Shown: positions 1 to 9,089, counted from the stretch's first letter. The stretch: DNA of 58,138 nucleotides from Akkermansiaceae bacterium UBA1506 (GCA_002323995.1 DCQY01000047.1:1-58138); one strand, 5' to 3'. Notes: generated by a model not told the origin, from the sequence alone. Translations and numbers: made by a program.

Positions 1-1478
1 TATAGCACCCGGTTCACTCCCGGCACCTCATTGAGAATCCGATTAGAGATTTCGCCAAGGAGTTCATAAGGCAGGTGCACCCACTCTGCGGTCATCGCAT
101 CTTCACTGGTCACCGCACGCAGGCTGAGCGCATACTCGTAGCTTCGTTCGTCACCCTTGACCCCAACGGTCTTTGTCGGGATGAGAGCAGCGTAGGCCTG
201 CCAAACAGAGTCATACCAATTCCGTTCACGAAGCAGTCCGATAAAAATGTCGTCAGCCTCACGAATGATCTTGAGTTTTTCTTCGGTCACCTCTCCCGGG
301 CAACGCACCGCGAGTCCGGGCCCCGGAAACGGATGGCGTCCAACAACGCGTTCGGGCAAACCTAGAACTCGGCCAAGTTGACGGACCTCGTCTTTGAACA
401 ACTCATCGAGCGGTTCGATCACTCGCCCCTGCTCTTTCAATTCCATGATTCGATCCACACGATTGTGGTGAGTCTTGATCGTGGAGGCAATCGAACCACT
501 GGTAGCACTCTCAATCACATCAGGGTAGAGAGTACCCTGCGCCAAGAGTTCGGCATCATCGCCCACGGCATCAAAAAACACGTCGACGAAGAGCCGACCG
601 ATAATACGGCGCTTCTCTTCCGGATCTGCAACCCCTGAAAGTGCGGAGAGAAACCTTTCGGAGGCGTCGATCGTTTCGATCTCGATACCGATCCCGCCGA
701 AGAGGCGCTTCACCTCCTCTGCCTCTCCTTTTCTTAGCAGCCCAGTGTCCACAAAAATATTTCGAGTATCAACCTGCGACTCATGCAGGAGTGCAGCCAA
801 AACCGAGGAATCGACACCACCTGAGACGCCGCAGACTACCTTACGACCAGCCACCTCCTCGCGAACTTTAGCAGCGAGTTCGTCTTTAAAGGAATCAATC
901 TGGAAGGAAGGTAGATCCGTGGCCCTGCTGAGGAAATTCTTGAGGATATCTGTTCCTTCGTCGGTGTGTGACACCTCCGGATGAAACTGGATCCCAAAGA
1001 ACCGCTCATTCCAGCGCAACGCTACCGGTACGCCGTCAAGATTACGGCCCATGACTTCACATCCATCAGGCAATTCACTGACGGTGTCCGAGTGACTCAT
1101 CCAGATCTGTGAGTTCCCCTTGAGCCCGGCAAAAATACCATCAACACCTTCCTCGATCGTGAGGGTTGCAGGACCATACTCACGGGTATTTCCCGGCGCC
1201 ACGGTGCCACCAAACTTGGTATTGAGAAGCTGCATGCCATAGCAGACCCCGAGGACAGGAACGCCCATCTCCCGCAGGAGTTCGAAGTCAATGTCAGGTG
1301 CGTTTTCTTCCAGGGTAGAACGCGGTCCGCCAGAAAGAATGACCGCCGCAGGATTCCCTGTTTCACTGAGCTCACTTGGCTGGTAGAGGCGAGAAAAATA
1401 ACCCAGTTCGCGAATGCGACGCACGATAAGCTGTGTGTATTGCGATCCGTAATCGATGACGGCAATTGGATGTTCCAT
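1..1478 (-). CDS. guaA: GMP synthase (glutamine-hydrolysing), C-terminus cut by window edge
   Basis: Converts XMP to GMP using glutamine and ATP, the last step of guanine nucleotide synthesis in the cytosol. The start at 1478 gives MEHPIAVIDYGSQYTQLI, the usual N-terminus of the glutamine amidotransferase domain. The nucleophile is Cys79 in GVCYGMQ. The ATP-pyrophosphatase loop SGGVDSS is encoded near 800-830. The last visible residues, NEVPGVNRVLY, belong to the C-terminal dimerisation domain, so only about a dozen residues are missing beyond position 1. It lies 56 bases downstream of guaB on the same strand, so guaB-guaA is very likely one transcript. No frameshift is seen. The identification is secure. 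Confidence 0.97.
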   Translation of the reverse strand, partial: MEHPIAVIDYGSQYTQLIVRRIRELGYFSRLYQPSELSETGNPAAVILSGGPRSTLEENAPDIDFELLREMGVPVLGVCYGMQLLNTKFGGTVAPGNTREYGPATLTIEEGVDGIFAGLKGNSQIWMSHSDTVSELPDGCEVMGRNLDGVPVALRWNERFFGIQFHPEVSHTDEGTDILKNFLSRATDLPSFQIDSFKDELAAKVREEVAGRKVVCGVSGGVDSSVLAALLHESQVDTRNIFVDTGLLRKGEAEEVKRLFGGIGIEIETIDASERFLSALSGVADPEEKRRIIGRLFVDVFFDAVGDDAELLAQGTLYPDVIESATSGSIASTIKTHHNRVDRIMELKEQGRVIEPLDELFKDEVRQLGRVLGLPERVVGRHPFPGPGLAVRCPGEVTEEKLKIIREADDIFIGLLRERNWYDSVWQAYAALIPTKTVGVKGDERSYEYALSLRAVTSEDAMTAEWVHLPYELLGEISNRILNEVPGVNRVL

Positions 1479-1534
1479 GAAAGAAAAGAAAAGTAAAAGG
1501 GGCGACGTCTCGTTGGTCGAGCCGCGCAATTGAA

Positions 1535-2986
1535 CTAGCCGACCTGATAGTTGACCGGTTCTTCAGTAATGGTGATGTCGTGGGCGTGGCTTTCTTTGAG
1601 TCCACCCGGAGTGATACGAACAAACCTGGCCCGCTCGCGAAGATACTGAAGATTCTCAGCGCCCACATAGCCCATACCGCTGCGCAGACCACCGAGGAGC
1701 TGGAAAACAGTGTCAGCTAGCGGACCACGGTAAGGAACACGGGCTTCAACACCCTCCGCCACTAACTTGCCCGATGAATTCTGACCGTAACGATCGCCAG
1801 ATCCTTTGCGCATGGCCTTAAGTGATCCCATACCGCGATACTCCTTCCAAGCTCGGCCCTGATGGTTGACCATTTCGCCGGGACTCTCACGGCAGCCAGC
1901 GAGCAGTGACCCAAGCATGACAAGATCAGCTCCGGCGGCCATGGCTTTAACCACGTCGCCAGAATAACGAATTCCACCGTCAGCAATCAGAGGAACACCG
2001 GCATCGTGACAAACCTTAGCTGCGTTCTTGATCGCGCTAAACTGAGGCGTTCCAACTCCGGCTATGACTCGAGTAGTGCAGATCGATCCCGGGCCAACGC
2101 CAACCTTTACCGCTGCAGCGCCAGCGGCGATCAAATCGGCCGCTCCGTCTGCAGTGACAACATTTCCAGCAACGACCGGTTTACCAAACTCACTATTGAG
2201 ACGATCAATAACGGATAGCACCCGCTCTGTATGGCCCGTAGCGGCATCGATAAAAACAGCATCTGCACCTGCTTCGATTACTCCCTGAGCCCGCTCAAAG
2301 TAGTCCTCTCCGACCCCAATGGCCGCGCCGACGCGAAGTTGGCCATGACCATCCTTGGCAGAGTTCAAATACATATCCCGCTTCTCGATGTCCTGAGCAG
2401 TGATCAATCCGGCCAACTTCCCATTAGGATCCACGAGCGGGAGCTTTTCGATACGATTCTTCTGAAGAATCCTTCGAGCCTCCTCTAAGCCTGTGGTTTC
2501 AGGAGCACAAACCAGCCGGTCTTTCGGAGTCATCACTTCGGAAACGGGAGCCGATTCATCTTCGATGTGCCAAATATCACGACTCGTCACGATACCGATG
2601 AGAACGTTTTCGCCGTCGACGACGGGAAATCCATTGACACCCTTTTCGAGCATAATTCTCTGGAGCTCAGCTAAATTCCCATCTGCCGACATCGTAAACG
2701 GGTCGGTAATGACAGTGTTTTCCGAGCGTTTCACCTTGGCAACCATCTCCGCCTGATGCTCGATCGGCATGTTGCGGTGAATCACCCCGATACCCCCCTC
2801 ACGAGCGAGCGCGATCGCTAGCTCATCCTCGGTCACCGTATCCATGGCCGAGGAAATAATCGGGATATTCAGGGGGATGTCTTTGGTGAGCCGAGTCGAG
2901 ATATCGACCCCGGCGGGAAGGACCCCGCTGCGTTGCGGGACCAGAAGAACGTCGTCGAAACTGAGACCAAGAGGAAGATCACCCAT
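1535..2986 (-). CDS. guaB: Inosine-5'-monophosphate dehydrogenase
   Basis: Oxidises IMP to XMP with NAD, the committed step to GMP. The 483 residues match the family's usual length. The N-terminal LSFDDVLLVP motif is present, a pair of CBS domains occupies about residues 92-205, and the active-site loop GPGSICTTR places the catalytic cysteine at Cys303. The start at 2986 leaves the standard short N-terminus. The gene precedes guaA and follows pyrE after a 99-base gap, so purine and pyrimidine genes are stacked on one strand. The tandem CBS domains are known in the family to bind adenine and guanine nucleotides and allow allosteric control. No defect is visible. Confidence 0.97.
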   Translation of the reverse strand: MGDLPLGLSFDDVLLVPQRSGVLPAGVDISTRLTKDIPLNIPIISSAMDTVTEDELAIALAREGGIGVIHRNMPIEHQAEMVAKVKRSENTVITDPFTMSADGNLAELQRIMLEKGVNGFPVVDGENVLIGIVTSRDIWHIEDESAPVSEVMTPKDRLVCAPETTGLEEARRILQKNRIEKLPLVDPNGKLAGLITAQDIEKRDMYLNSAKDGHGQLRVGAAIGVGEDYFERAQGVIEAGADAVFIDAATGHTERVLSVIDRLNSEFGKPVVAGNVVTADGAADLIAAGAAAVKVGVGPGSICTTRVIAGVGTPQFSAIKNAAKVCHDAGVPLIADGGIRYSGDVVKAMAAGADLVMLGSLLAGCRESPGEMVNHQGRAWKEYRGMGSLKAMRKGSGDRYGQNSSGKLVAEGVEARVPYRGPLADTVFQLLGGLRSGMGYVGAENLQYLRERARFVRITPGGLKESHAHDITITEEPVNYQVG

Positions 2987-3085
2987 AGATAATGTTTAGG
3001 AGAGACGCGGTGATGATCAAGCGAAAGTTTTGATTCTGGAACATTTAGCCAACGAGAATCTTTGCGCGCCACCCCACAGAGGTGA

Positions 3086-3688
3086 CTACTCTACCCTCTT
3101 CGTCCCAGGCCGTAGCGCTGGAATCTCACTGAGCCAATCCGGCACATCATCTGGGGCATAGACCGGAAATTGGATTTCCATACAAGAAACCACCGGATAA
3201 TCGCCGACCTTATCCTTGCCGGACCGATTAACAACAACGAACACACCGGCCACTTCTCCACCCTGCGAAGCGATGAAATCCGTCAACTCGAGTAAGGTGC
3301 CGCCCGTTGTGATGACATCCTCAACGAGTAAGAGGCGCTCGCCGGGTTTGATCTCGAACCCACGCTTTAACTCGAGTTCATTGGTGTCCGCATTCCGCTC
3401 TGCATAAATGGTCCGAGCATGAACCGCTAGTCCGACCTGCTGACCCACTGGAACCCCTCCCATGGCCGGGCTGAGAACGACATCGATCTGGCCCAGCGCT
3501 CTCATTTCGCTGGCGCGTTGCTCTATCATCTGCTGCAGCTCAAATGGATGCTGCACTAGCTTGCCTTTTTTTACGTAATAGTTGGAGTGATTTCCACTCG
3601 CAAGAATGAAGTGACCTTCCTCAACGGCTCCATAGTCCTTGAGGAGTTCAATGGTTTCATCGGGTGACGCTGGCAATTCTGTCCGCAT
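3086..3688 (-). CDS. pyrE: Orotate phosphoribosyltransferase
   Basis: Transfers phosphoribose from PRPP to orotate, giving OMP. The protein has 200 residues. It carries the signature PRPP-binding segment LLVEDVITTGGT at about residues 120-131 and the orotate/PRPP residues in SGNHSNYYVKKG near residues 31-42. The reading frame begins inside the end of pyrF: pyrE starts at 3688 while pyrF stops at 3657, an overlap of 32 bases. This suggests translational coupling of two enzymes that act consecutively. The upstream gene supplies the next enzyme in the pathway, OMP decarboxylase. The call is secure. Confidence 0.95.
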   Translation of the reverse strand: MRTELPASPDETIELLKDYGAVEEGHFILASGNHSNYYVKKGKLVQHPFELQQMIEQRASEMRALGQIDVVLSPAMGGVPVGQQVGLAVHARTIYAERNADTNELELKRGFEIKPGERLLLVEDVITTGGTLLELTDFIASQGGEVAGVFVVVNRSGKDKVGDYPVVSCMEIQFPVYAPDDVPDWLSEIPALRPGTKRVE

Positions 3689-4442
3689 AATCTTTGGCTA
3701 GTTGACTGAAGGATTGGTCTGATTCGGCATAAAGAATGCCACGAGAAACATTGATCACAAAGGGTGCTGATCGGTCGGCACCGCGGAGCGCTTCAAGGTC
3801 TCCACCTTGTGCTCCCAGTCCCGGAATCAAGAGCGGGACGTCTGGCATTCGGGCCATCACTTCATCTGAGGCATTGGTCAGTCCCAGAACCAATCCAATG
3901 CTTCCCAAGCCTGCAGCCGTATCAGCCGCCCGCTTCGTCATATCGCCGACGAGCTCAAATACTTTGCGCCCACTGGCAAGATCGTGAGTCTCGAGATCGG
4001 CGGCACCGGCATTGGAAGTCACCCCGAGCAGGTAAACTCCTTTGCCCGGATACTTGAGAAATGGTTCCACGGAATCAAACCCCATGTAGGGACTCAGCGT
4101 AACGGCATCGACGTCCCAGTTCTCGAAGTAGCCTTTGGCATAGTGGTCCTGCGTCGTCCCGATGTCACCACGTTTAGCATCGAGCACGATAGGGACCTCA
4201 GCGGCTTTCATTTTTCCTATAAGCCGCTCGATCATGGCATAGCCATTCACTCCCAACGCTTCAAAGTAAGCGATATTAGGTTTAAAAACCGCCGCAAATT
4301 CGGCTGTCTCAGCGATAACCTGCTCGCAGAAGGATTCAATCGCTTCGATAGACTCGTGCCGGTCCGGCCGAGGATCGAGGCCAACGCACAAGGCACTCCC
4401 CGTTTCGGAGATTCGTTGGCGGAGCGTTTCGGCGTAAGTCAT
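3657..4442 (-). CDS. pyrF: Orotidine-5'-phosphate decarboxylase, type 2
   Basis: Decarboxylates OMP to UMP, the last step of de novo pyrimidine synthesis. The 261-residue TIM barrel contains the catalytic array DAKRGDIG (Asp88, Lys90, Asp93) and the substrate lysine in FKPNIAYFE near residue 54. The length and the GLDPRPD start of strand 1 fit the longer type 2 subfamily rather than the E. coli type 1 enzyme. The end of the gene overlaps pyrE by 32 bases. leuB ends 65 bases upstream on the same strand, so readthrough from leuB is plausible. Confidence 0.95.
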   Translation of the reverse strand: MTYAETLRQRISETGSALCVGLDPRPDRHESIEAIESFCEQVIAETAEFAAVFKPNIAYFEALGVNGYAMIERLIGKMKAAEVPIVLDAKRGDIGTTQDHYAKGYFENWDVDAVTLSPYMGFDSVEPFLKYPGKGVYLLGVTSNAGAADLETHDLASGRKVFELVGDMTKRAADTAAGLGSIGLVLGLTNASDEVMARMPDVPLLIPGLGAQGGDLEALRGADRSAPFVINVSRGILYAESDQSFSQLAKDYADRIASVTR

Positions 4443-4507
4443 GCGCTTTCAGAATTTCAACAGGGTTAAATGACCGAGTCAACCCCGTTCAGTTCTGGCA
4501 ACCCTAT

Positions 4508-5611
4508 TCAAAGTTTGGCAACAATGGCATCTCCCATTTCCGCGGTAGCCACTTTCTTTTGATCCTCAGCACCGGTGTAGATGTCGCCAGTGCGCAATCC
4601 GTCACTGATCACAGCCTTCACGGCGCTCTCAATCGCTTCAGCGGCTTCACCAAGACCAAATGAAAATTTCAGCATCATCGCGGCAGAAAGAATCTGGGCA
4701 ATCGGGTTGGCGACGCCCTGACCGGCGATATCTGGAGCAGAACCTCCACTCGGCTCATACATTCCAAAATAAAGCCCCTCTCCTTTGCTTTCGCCAAGGC
4801 TCGCAGAAGAAAGCATGCCAAGAGAACCCGCGATCATAGCCATCTCATCGCTCAGAATATCGCCGAAAAGATTCGGTGCGAGCACCACGTCAAAATCACG
4901 GGGACGAGCGATTAACTGCATCGCCGCATTGTCGACGTAGAGATGGTCCAGCGTCACATCCGGGTAGTCTTTGGCCACCTCTTCCACCGTCTCACGCCAA
5001 AGGATGCCGTTTTGCAGCACATTGGCCTTATCGATAGAGGTGATGCGCTTGTCCCGTTTCTGAGCCGCTGTAAACGCGACGTGGGCGATGCGGGAAATCT
5101 CGCTTTTCGAGTAAACCATCGTGTCGATCGCGACGCGCTCACCATCACGCTCTTCGACACCCTTAGGCTGGCCAAAATAGATTCCTCCAGTGAGTTCGCG
5201 AACACAGAGAACATCAAAACCGCCGGCAATTCGTTCTTCTTTGACTGGAGATGCATGGGTTAAGGCAGGAAAGCAAATCGCAGGACGAAGGTTCGCAAAG
5301 AGACCGAAATGCTTTCGCAAAGGAAGTAGTGCACCGCGCTCCGGTTGGATATCAGGCGGAAGATTCTCCCACTTAGGCCCGCCGACAGAGCCAAACAGAA
5401 TCGCATCAGCCAATTCGCACGCTGCAATGGTATCCTCAGGTAACGGGCCTCCAGTCTCGTCAATGGCGGCACCACCGACCAGTTTCTCATCGAGGGCAAA
5501 GCTCAACCCTTCTTTTTCGGACACACGGTCGAGCACCTTCCGTGCCTCACTCATCACCTCCGGACCAATTCCGTCGCCGGGAAGGATTGCAATCTTGTAA
5601 ACTTTGCTCAT
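4508..5611 (-). CDS. leuB: 3-isopropylmalate dehydrogenase
   Basis: Oxidatively decarboxylates 3-isopropylmalate in leucine synthesis, using NAD and a divalent metal. The ATG at 5611 gives MSKVYKIAILPGDGIGPEVM, the expected N-terminus; an in-frame extension to 5632 adds residues that look spurious. Diagnostic motifs are RELTGGIYFG, the substrate/metal segment YVDNAAMQL and NLFGDILSDEMAMIAGSLGML. The length of 367 residues matches bacterial LeuB rather than the longer isocitrate dehydrogenases. No leuA, leuC or leuD is nearby, so the leucine pathway is dispersed in this genome. It heads a minus-strand run into pyrF-pyrE-guaB-guaA. Confidence 0.95.
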   Translation of the reverse strand: MSKVYKIAILPGDGIGPEVMSEARKVLDRVSEKEGLSFALDEKLVGGAAIDETGGPLPEDTIAACELADAILFGSVGGPKWENLPPDIQPERGALLPLRKHFGLFANLRPAICFPALTHASPVKEERIAGGFDVLCVRELTGGIYFGQPKGVEERDGERVAIDTMVYSKSEISRIAHVAFTAAQKRDKRITSIDKANVLQNGILWRETVEEVAKDYPDVTLDHLYVDNAAMQLIARPRDFDVVLAPNLFGDILSDEMAMIAGSLGMLSSASLGESKGEGLYFGMYEPSGGSAPDIAGQGVANPIAQILSAAMMLKFSFGLGEAAEAIESAVKAVISDGLRTGDIYTGAEDQKKVATAEMGDAIVAKL

Positions 5612-5659
5612 GGCGGAGACCAAAGACCACATCGGTGATGCCGCAAGCGCAAAAAGCGG

Positions 5660-6427
5660 TCAGGTGTCCTTCACTGCATCACGAAGTGCCATGGCATCCT
5701 CCCAGCTAATCTGCTCAATTTCGCTACCGGCAGAATCTTGCTCCAGCAGAACATTACCGAGGGAGTCTTTGATTCGAATCTTGATTCCAACCAGATCATC
5801 CTCTAAATGCGTCTTTCCATCGTATAGAGCGCGGTTGATCTCGACCGCTGACGCGACTACGTTTACGTCTCGGTTGAAGACCAATTCCCCTAGCGCCTCC
5901 GAACCCGTCAACTTTACCCTTGTGTCATTAGTCGGATGACCCGTGTGCCAACATGCCCAACCCTTCTCGGCATCCTCGTAAACGCGGACGTGCTCCCTCC
6001 AAACGATAATATATTCAACGTTTGCTGCTGGAAGTGTCTCGCGAGATAGATTACGAGCGGCTATTTTGTAGCTTATAAATCGCTGCTCGAAGGTGTAATA
6101 GGAATCGCGGCGATGTCGCCTCAAATCCAGCGTATCTTCGAGATCTATCTCCAGTCGATAATCCGTCTTCACCTCGATGACGCGAGTCTTAAGCCAATTC
6201 TTGATGTATTGCTGGTCATCCAAGCTGAGACCCACGATTTCGTATTGAAATTCCTCGCCGTTGTCCTCGCGACGGATCGTGGCCTTTCGATTATCGGGAG
6301 AGATACCCAGAAGTTCGGCGGAGATCTGTCTACCATCCTTACTCGTAAACTGATGATACTCCTGCGCTTGTGCCAACTGAGAAGCAGCAAGGCCAAAATT
6401 GAGAAGTAGCAATATCAAACGGAACAT
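5660..6427 (-). CDS. Secreted protein with SHD1-like domain
   Basis: The first 21 residues form a signal peptide (MFRLILLLLNFGLAASQLAQAQ). Residues of about 23-82 (EYHQFTSKDGRQISAELLG... followed by LSLDDQQYIKNWL) match the SLA1-homology-domain-1-like module that is common in exported proteins of Planctomycetes and Verrucomicrobia. The remaining 170 residues look like a beta-rich domain that I do not recognise. The function is unknown; the SHD1-like module is usually taken to bind protein or cell-wall ligands, which is an inference from the eukaryotic domain. It ends 48 bases before leuB, with no functional link apparent. Confidence 0.75.
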   Translation of the reverse strand: MFRLILLLLNFGLAASQLAQAQEYHQFTSKDGRQISAELLGISPDNRKATIRREDNGEEFQYEIVGLSLDDQQYIKNWLKTRVIEVKTDYRLEIDLEDTLDLRRHRRDSYYTFEQRFISYKIAARNLSRETLPAANVEYIIVWREHVRVYEDAEKGWACWHTGHPTNDTRVKLTGSEALGELVFNRDVNVVASAVEINRALYDGKTHLEDDLVGIKIRIKDSLGNVLLEQDSAGSEIEQISWEDAMALRDAVKDT

Positions 6428-6501
6428 AGCTAGAAGTATACCCTAATTGAGAAATTACGCCGTTCAAAAATGCGCCAGCTACTCGCGGTCCTTTTAGTGC
6501 C

Positions 6502-7542
6502 CTACGGACACGGGTTCGGATATCGATGATGGACGGTATCGATCGCTTTTCTGACCTCCCCGGGAAGCGTCACGTCGACGGAGCCAATATTCTCGCGTAA
6601 CTGATCCATCGTCGTTGCTCCGATCAAATTACTCGCCACATGGTGGCGTTGATTAATCCACGCCAGACTCATTTGGGCCAAGCTCAGGCCCGATTCCTCG
6701 GCAATCGATGCGTATGCTTCAACAGCAGCGTCGCTAGTTGGGCCATTGTATCGGGCAAAGCGCTCCCAAAGGGACAGGCGAGCCCCTTTCGGCATTGCTC
6801 CCGCTCGATATTTCCCCGAGAGCTTTCCAAAAGCGAGTGGAGAATAGGGTAACGATCTGACGCCCTCTTCATGGCAAACTTCAGACAAACCGCCATCGAA
6901 GGTTCGGTTGAGCAGGTTATATGAGTTCTGAATGGTGATGATTCGTGGAAGACAAAGCGAATCGGCGATCTGCAAGAATTTCATCGCGCCCCATGGGGTC
7001 TCATTGGAGAGGCCGATGTAACGAACCTTCCCCTGGTCGACGAGCTCGCCAAGAACCTTGAGCGTCTCTTCAATTGGAATGGAATCATCCTTTCGCGGGG
7101 GTGAATAGTCCCTTCCGCCAAATAACGGGACTGGACGATCCGGCCAATGAAGTTGATAAAGGTCGATGTAATCGGTCTTCAAGCGAGTCAAGCTCCCCTC
7201 CACCGCTTCCATAATATTGTCGCGATCAAGACGAGGACGGTCGCGGATGTGATTCATATGGCTTCCAGGACCCACGACCTTGGACGCGAGAATCACCTCA
7301 TCCCGGGACCCGCGGTCGGCGAACCATGTCCCAATGATCCGCTCGGTTTCATGGCACGTTTCTGCCAATGGAGGAACGGGATACATCTCAGCCGCGTCGA
7401 ACAGGTTGACCCCCTCCTCTAGAGCATAGTCCATCTGCTCGTGGCCCTCAGCCTCGGTATTTTGCTCACCCCAAGTCATCGTGCCCAAACCAATCAGGCT
7501 GACTTTGAGGTCGGAGTGAGGGATTTCCCGATATTCCATCAA
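6502..7542 (-). CDS. tas: NADP-dependent aldo/keto reductase, Tas family
   Basis: A 346-residue TIM-barrel oxidoreductase reducing aldehydes or ketones with NADPH. The N-terminus YREIPHSDLKVSLIGLGTMT and the segment NLFDAAEMYPVPP closely resemble E. coli Tas. The catalytic tetrad is visible as Asp49, Tyr54, Lys88 and His132 (QLHWPDRP). The C-terminus (VHHRYPNPCP) also follows the Tas pattern. The physiological substrate is unknown; E. coli Tas was found as a suppressor of a tyrosine auxotrophy. The first two codons are both ATG, so the start could be 7542 or 7539. The neighbours give no pathway hint. Confidence 0.88.
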   Translation of the reverse strand: MMEYREIPHSDLKVSLIGLGTMTWGEQNTEAEGHEQMDYALEEGVNLFDAAEMYPVPPLAETCHETERIIGTWFADRGSRDEVILASKVVGPGSHMNHIRDRPRLDRDNIMEAVEGSLTRLKTDYIDLYQLHWPDRPVPLFGGRDYSPPRKDDSIPIEETLKVLGELVDQGKVRYIGLSNETPWGAMKFLQIADSLCLPRIITIQNSYNLLNRTFDGGLSEVCHEEGVRSLPYSPLAFGKLSGKYRAGAMPKGARLSLWERFARYNGPTSDAAVEAYASIAEESGLSLAQMSLAWINQRHHVASNLIGATTMDQLRENIGSVDVTLPGEVRKAIDTVHHRYPNPCP

Positions 7543-7573
7543 GCAAACTTCGAATCAAAAGCAAAAAAGACTC

Positions 7574-8125
7574 CTAGCCGTTTCGAATCACAAGCCTGTT
7601 TTGCTTTCCGCGTCCCTTTTCAACGGCCCAGACGCGATGCACATGATTGTAAATCTGATCAATTGTCGCTTTATTACTCATACGATACTCCGAAGTCTTG
7701 GCATGGGTAGTATCCGGGTAATGCTTTGTCACAATGGAGTCAAGATTTCCCATACCCGCTTTCTCTGTCGCCTGGTTAGCAAGATCCTTTATCCGATTAA
7801 AAGTGGCGCTCCCTGTGGTCACTGAGGAGGATTCATTAACCGACTCGATGTAATAGAAACGAGCAGTTTGAGCACCATCAGTATCGACCGTCACCTCATA
7901 CACGCGAATACCGCCATCAATAAGATATTGATGCTGACTCACGGAGGCAATCTGATCCAACCGCGCCACGAAACGACCATCAGAGGTGACCACCTCCCAA
8001 AACCCGGCAATGCCTGCGTAGTTTCCATCTTGTTGACCCTGAGGCTGATTCTGGTTCTGGTTCTGGGCAAAAAGGCGACCAAGCGTCAGGATAAAAAGAA
8101 AAATAAGGAGTGAGGGCGTTTTCAT
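7574..8125 (-). CDS. Small secreted protein of unknown function
   Basis: 183 residues. The N-terminus MKTPSLLIFLFILTLGRLFAQ is a clear signal peptide with cleavage near residue 20, followed by an Asn/Gln-rich stretch (QNQNQNQPQGQQ). The mature part is predicted to be mainly beta strand (FWEVVTSDGRFVARL, IRVYEVTVDTDG, ARFYYIESV), followed by a helical tail. No known family is recognised. It probably acts in the periplasm or outside the cell. It starts 412 bases away from the next minus-strand gene, in a gap that contains a decayed gene on the other strand. Confidence 0.7.
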   Translation of the reverse strand: MKTPSLLIFLFILTLGRLFAQNQNQNQPQGQQDGNYAGIAGFWEVVTSDGRFVARLDQIASVSQHQYLIDGGIRVYEVTVDTDGAQTARFYYIESVNESSSVTTGSATFNRIKDLANQATEKAGMGNLDSIVTKHYPDTTHAKTSEYRMSNKATIDQIYNHVHRVWAVEKGRGKQNRLVIRNG

Positions 8126-8537
8126 GTCTTTCGACCGTATCGTAAAGCGTTGCTAATGTCCATGCGCGATCGGTCTTAGATAGGCTACTGTATGACCTTT
8201 TCTCATGCTCAAATTGATCAGTCGCAAATCCCGCGTTTTCTCATGTTACTCGAGTCCCAACCTTTCCGTGATTTTAACGTCGCAGCTACTCAAGTTTTGG
8301 TGTTTATCCCCTGGGGTCAAGTGGGGCCTCCATTATGGTGAGTCTGACGACTAAGCCTATACCACCACACGAGATCCGGTTCACATCAATGACCTCAACA
8401 CTACCGTGCTTAACAACCTTGGCATTGACCACGAACGCTTCAGCGTGAAGCACCAAGGGCTCAATTCCTGACTCACCGGTATCGAGGAAGGGCAAATCAT
8501 CAAAAAACTCCTGGTCTTGTCTTCTAACATGGCGATT
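8126..8537. other. 412-base gap without an intact gene
   Basis: This gap separates the small secreted protein (ending upstream at 8125) from the anchored protein that ends at 8538. Its right half, from about 8300, carries a decayed plus-strand DUF1501 fragment described separately. The left part (8126-8300) shows no convincing gene, hairpin terminator or promoter by eye; it presumably contains the promoter of the 8125 gene and any remaining debris of the decayed gene. Confidence 0.6.
8304..8516 (+). pseudogene. Remnant of a DUF1501 family gene (C-terminal part)
   Basis: Read in the plus frame that includes TAT at 8334, the sequence encodes GVKWGLHYGESDD, then TAA at 8352, then AYTTTRDPVHINDLNTT, VLNNLGIDHERFSVKHQGLNS, a TGA at 8469, and LTGIEEGQIIKKLLV. 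This follows the conserved C-terminus of DUF1501 proteins (GGGVKGG..YGETDE, DPVHVHDLHAT, LGIDHERL, FQGLD.RLTGVEG..V). These are Tat-exported proteins of the sulfatase/alkaline phosphatase fold that are abundant in PVC bacteria. Two in-frame stops and the absence of the upstream 350-400 residues mark it as a decayed gene. DUF1501 genes usually pair with DUF1553 genes; none is seen here. The family match is from memory of the motif and was not searched. Confidence 0.75.
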
Positions 8538-9089
8538 TTACTCGCCGCTCATAGACCGCCGGATATCACCAGGCTCATACCCGTAGAGTTCTTCGGGCAA
8601 CTCGGCCTGATGGATTTGGACAAGGCGCCAACTCGTCGGTAGAAAGGTTTCTTTCTTCCACGTGAACAAAAAGGGTTCTTCGAGTCGATTGATACGACGA
8701 GTCACTTCGCCACCAGCCGGGCCTACAGCATTCCCGCTGATAGTCAGGCGGAAAGCAACGGTGGCCTCCCCGTCCAAAATATCAATCTGCTGTTCATCCG
8801 GCGTCAAAACGAGCGTCATGAATTGACTCCCAATGTCAACCACTGCCTCGACCACATCGTCACCGTCAAACTCCCACTTATCATTGTAATAGTCAGAGAC
8901 AAGGCGGCGGATTCTGGCTCCATTTCGGCTCTCGATCCCTGAGATAAGGTCGGCTTGTTTCTTTGTTATCATCCTCGTAGGGCGCGTTTCCCAAACGACG
9001 AATCCGACGATTAAAATCAACCCCGCGAGGATCACAGCAAAATTCAGGCGCAGCCCTCCAAAATAAGCGTTGCGTTTCGTAATCTTCAC
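8538..9089 (-). CDS. Membrane-anchored protein of unknown function
   Basis: 183 residues with one N-terminal transmembrane segment at about residues 14-33 (LNFAVILAGLILIVGFVVW), preceded by a basic cytoplasmic stretch, so the bulk should face the periplasm. The body alternates helices (KKQADLISGIESRNGARIRRLVSDYYNDKWEF) with a sheet ending in FLFTWKKETFLPTSWRLVQIHQ. That layout resembles SnoaL/NTF2-like folds, where a helical cone is followed by a curved sheet ending in a W-x-L/I-x-x-x-H type strand. This fold guess is weak. It is transcribed divergently from rppH across 74 bases. Confidence 0.65.
   Translation of the reverse strand: MKITKRNAYFGGLRLNFAVILAGLILIVGFVVWETRPTRMITKKQADLISGIESRNGARIRRLVSDYYNDKWEFDGDDVVEAVVDIGSQFMTLVLTPDEQQIDILDGEATVAFRLTISGNAVGPAGGEVTRRINRLEEPFLFTWKKETFLPTSWRLVQIHQAELPEELYGYEPGDIRRSMSGE

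Noticed and set aside
75..984. Several short plus-strand frames at the left edge
   Set aside because: They are antisense to guaA, which has clear domain motifs throughout this stretch.
8192..8341. A 49-codon plus-strand frame before the DUF1501 remnant
   Set aside because: No ribosome binding site and no similarity; the coding signal at its end is in a different frame.
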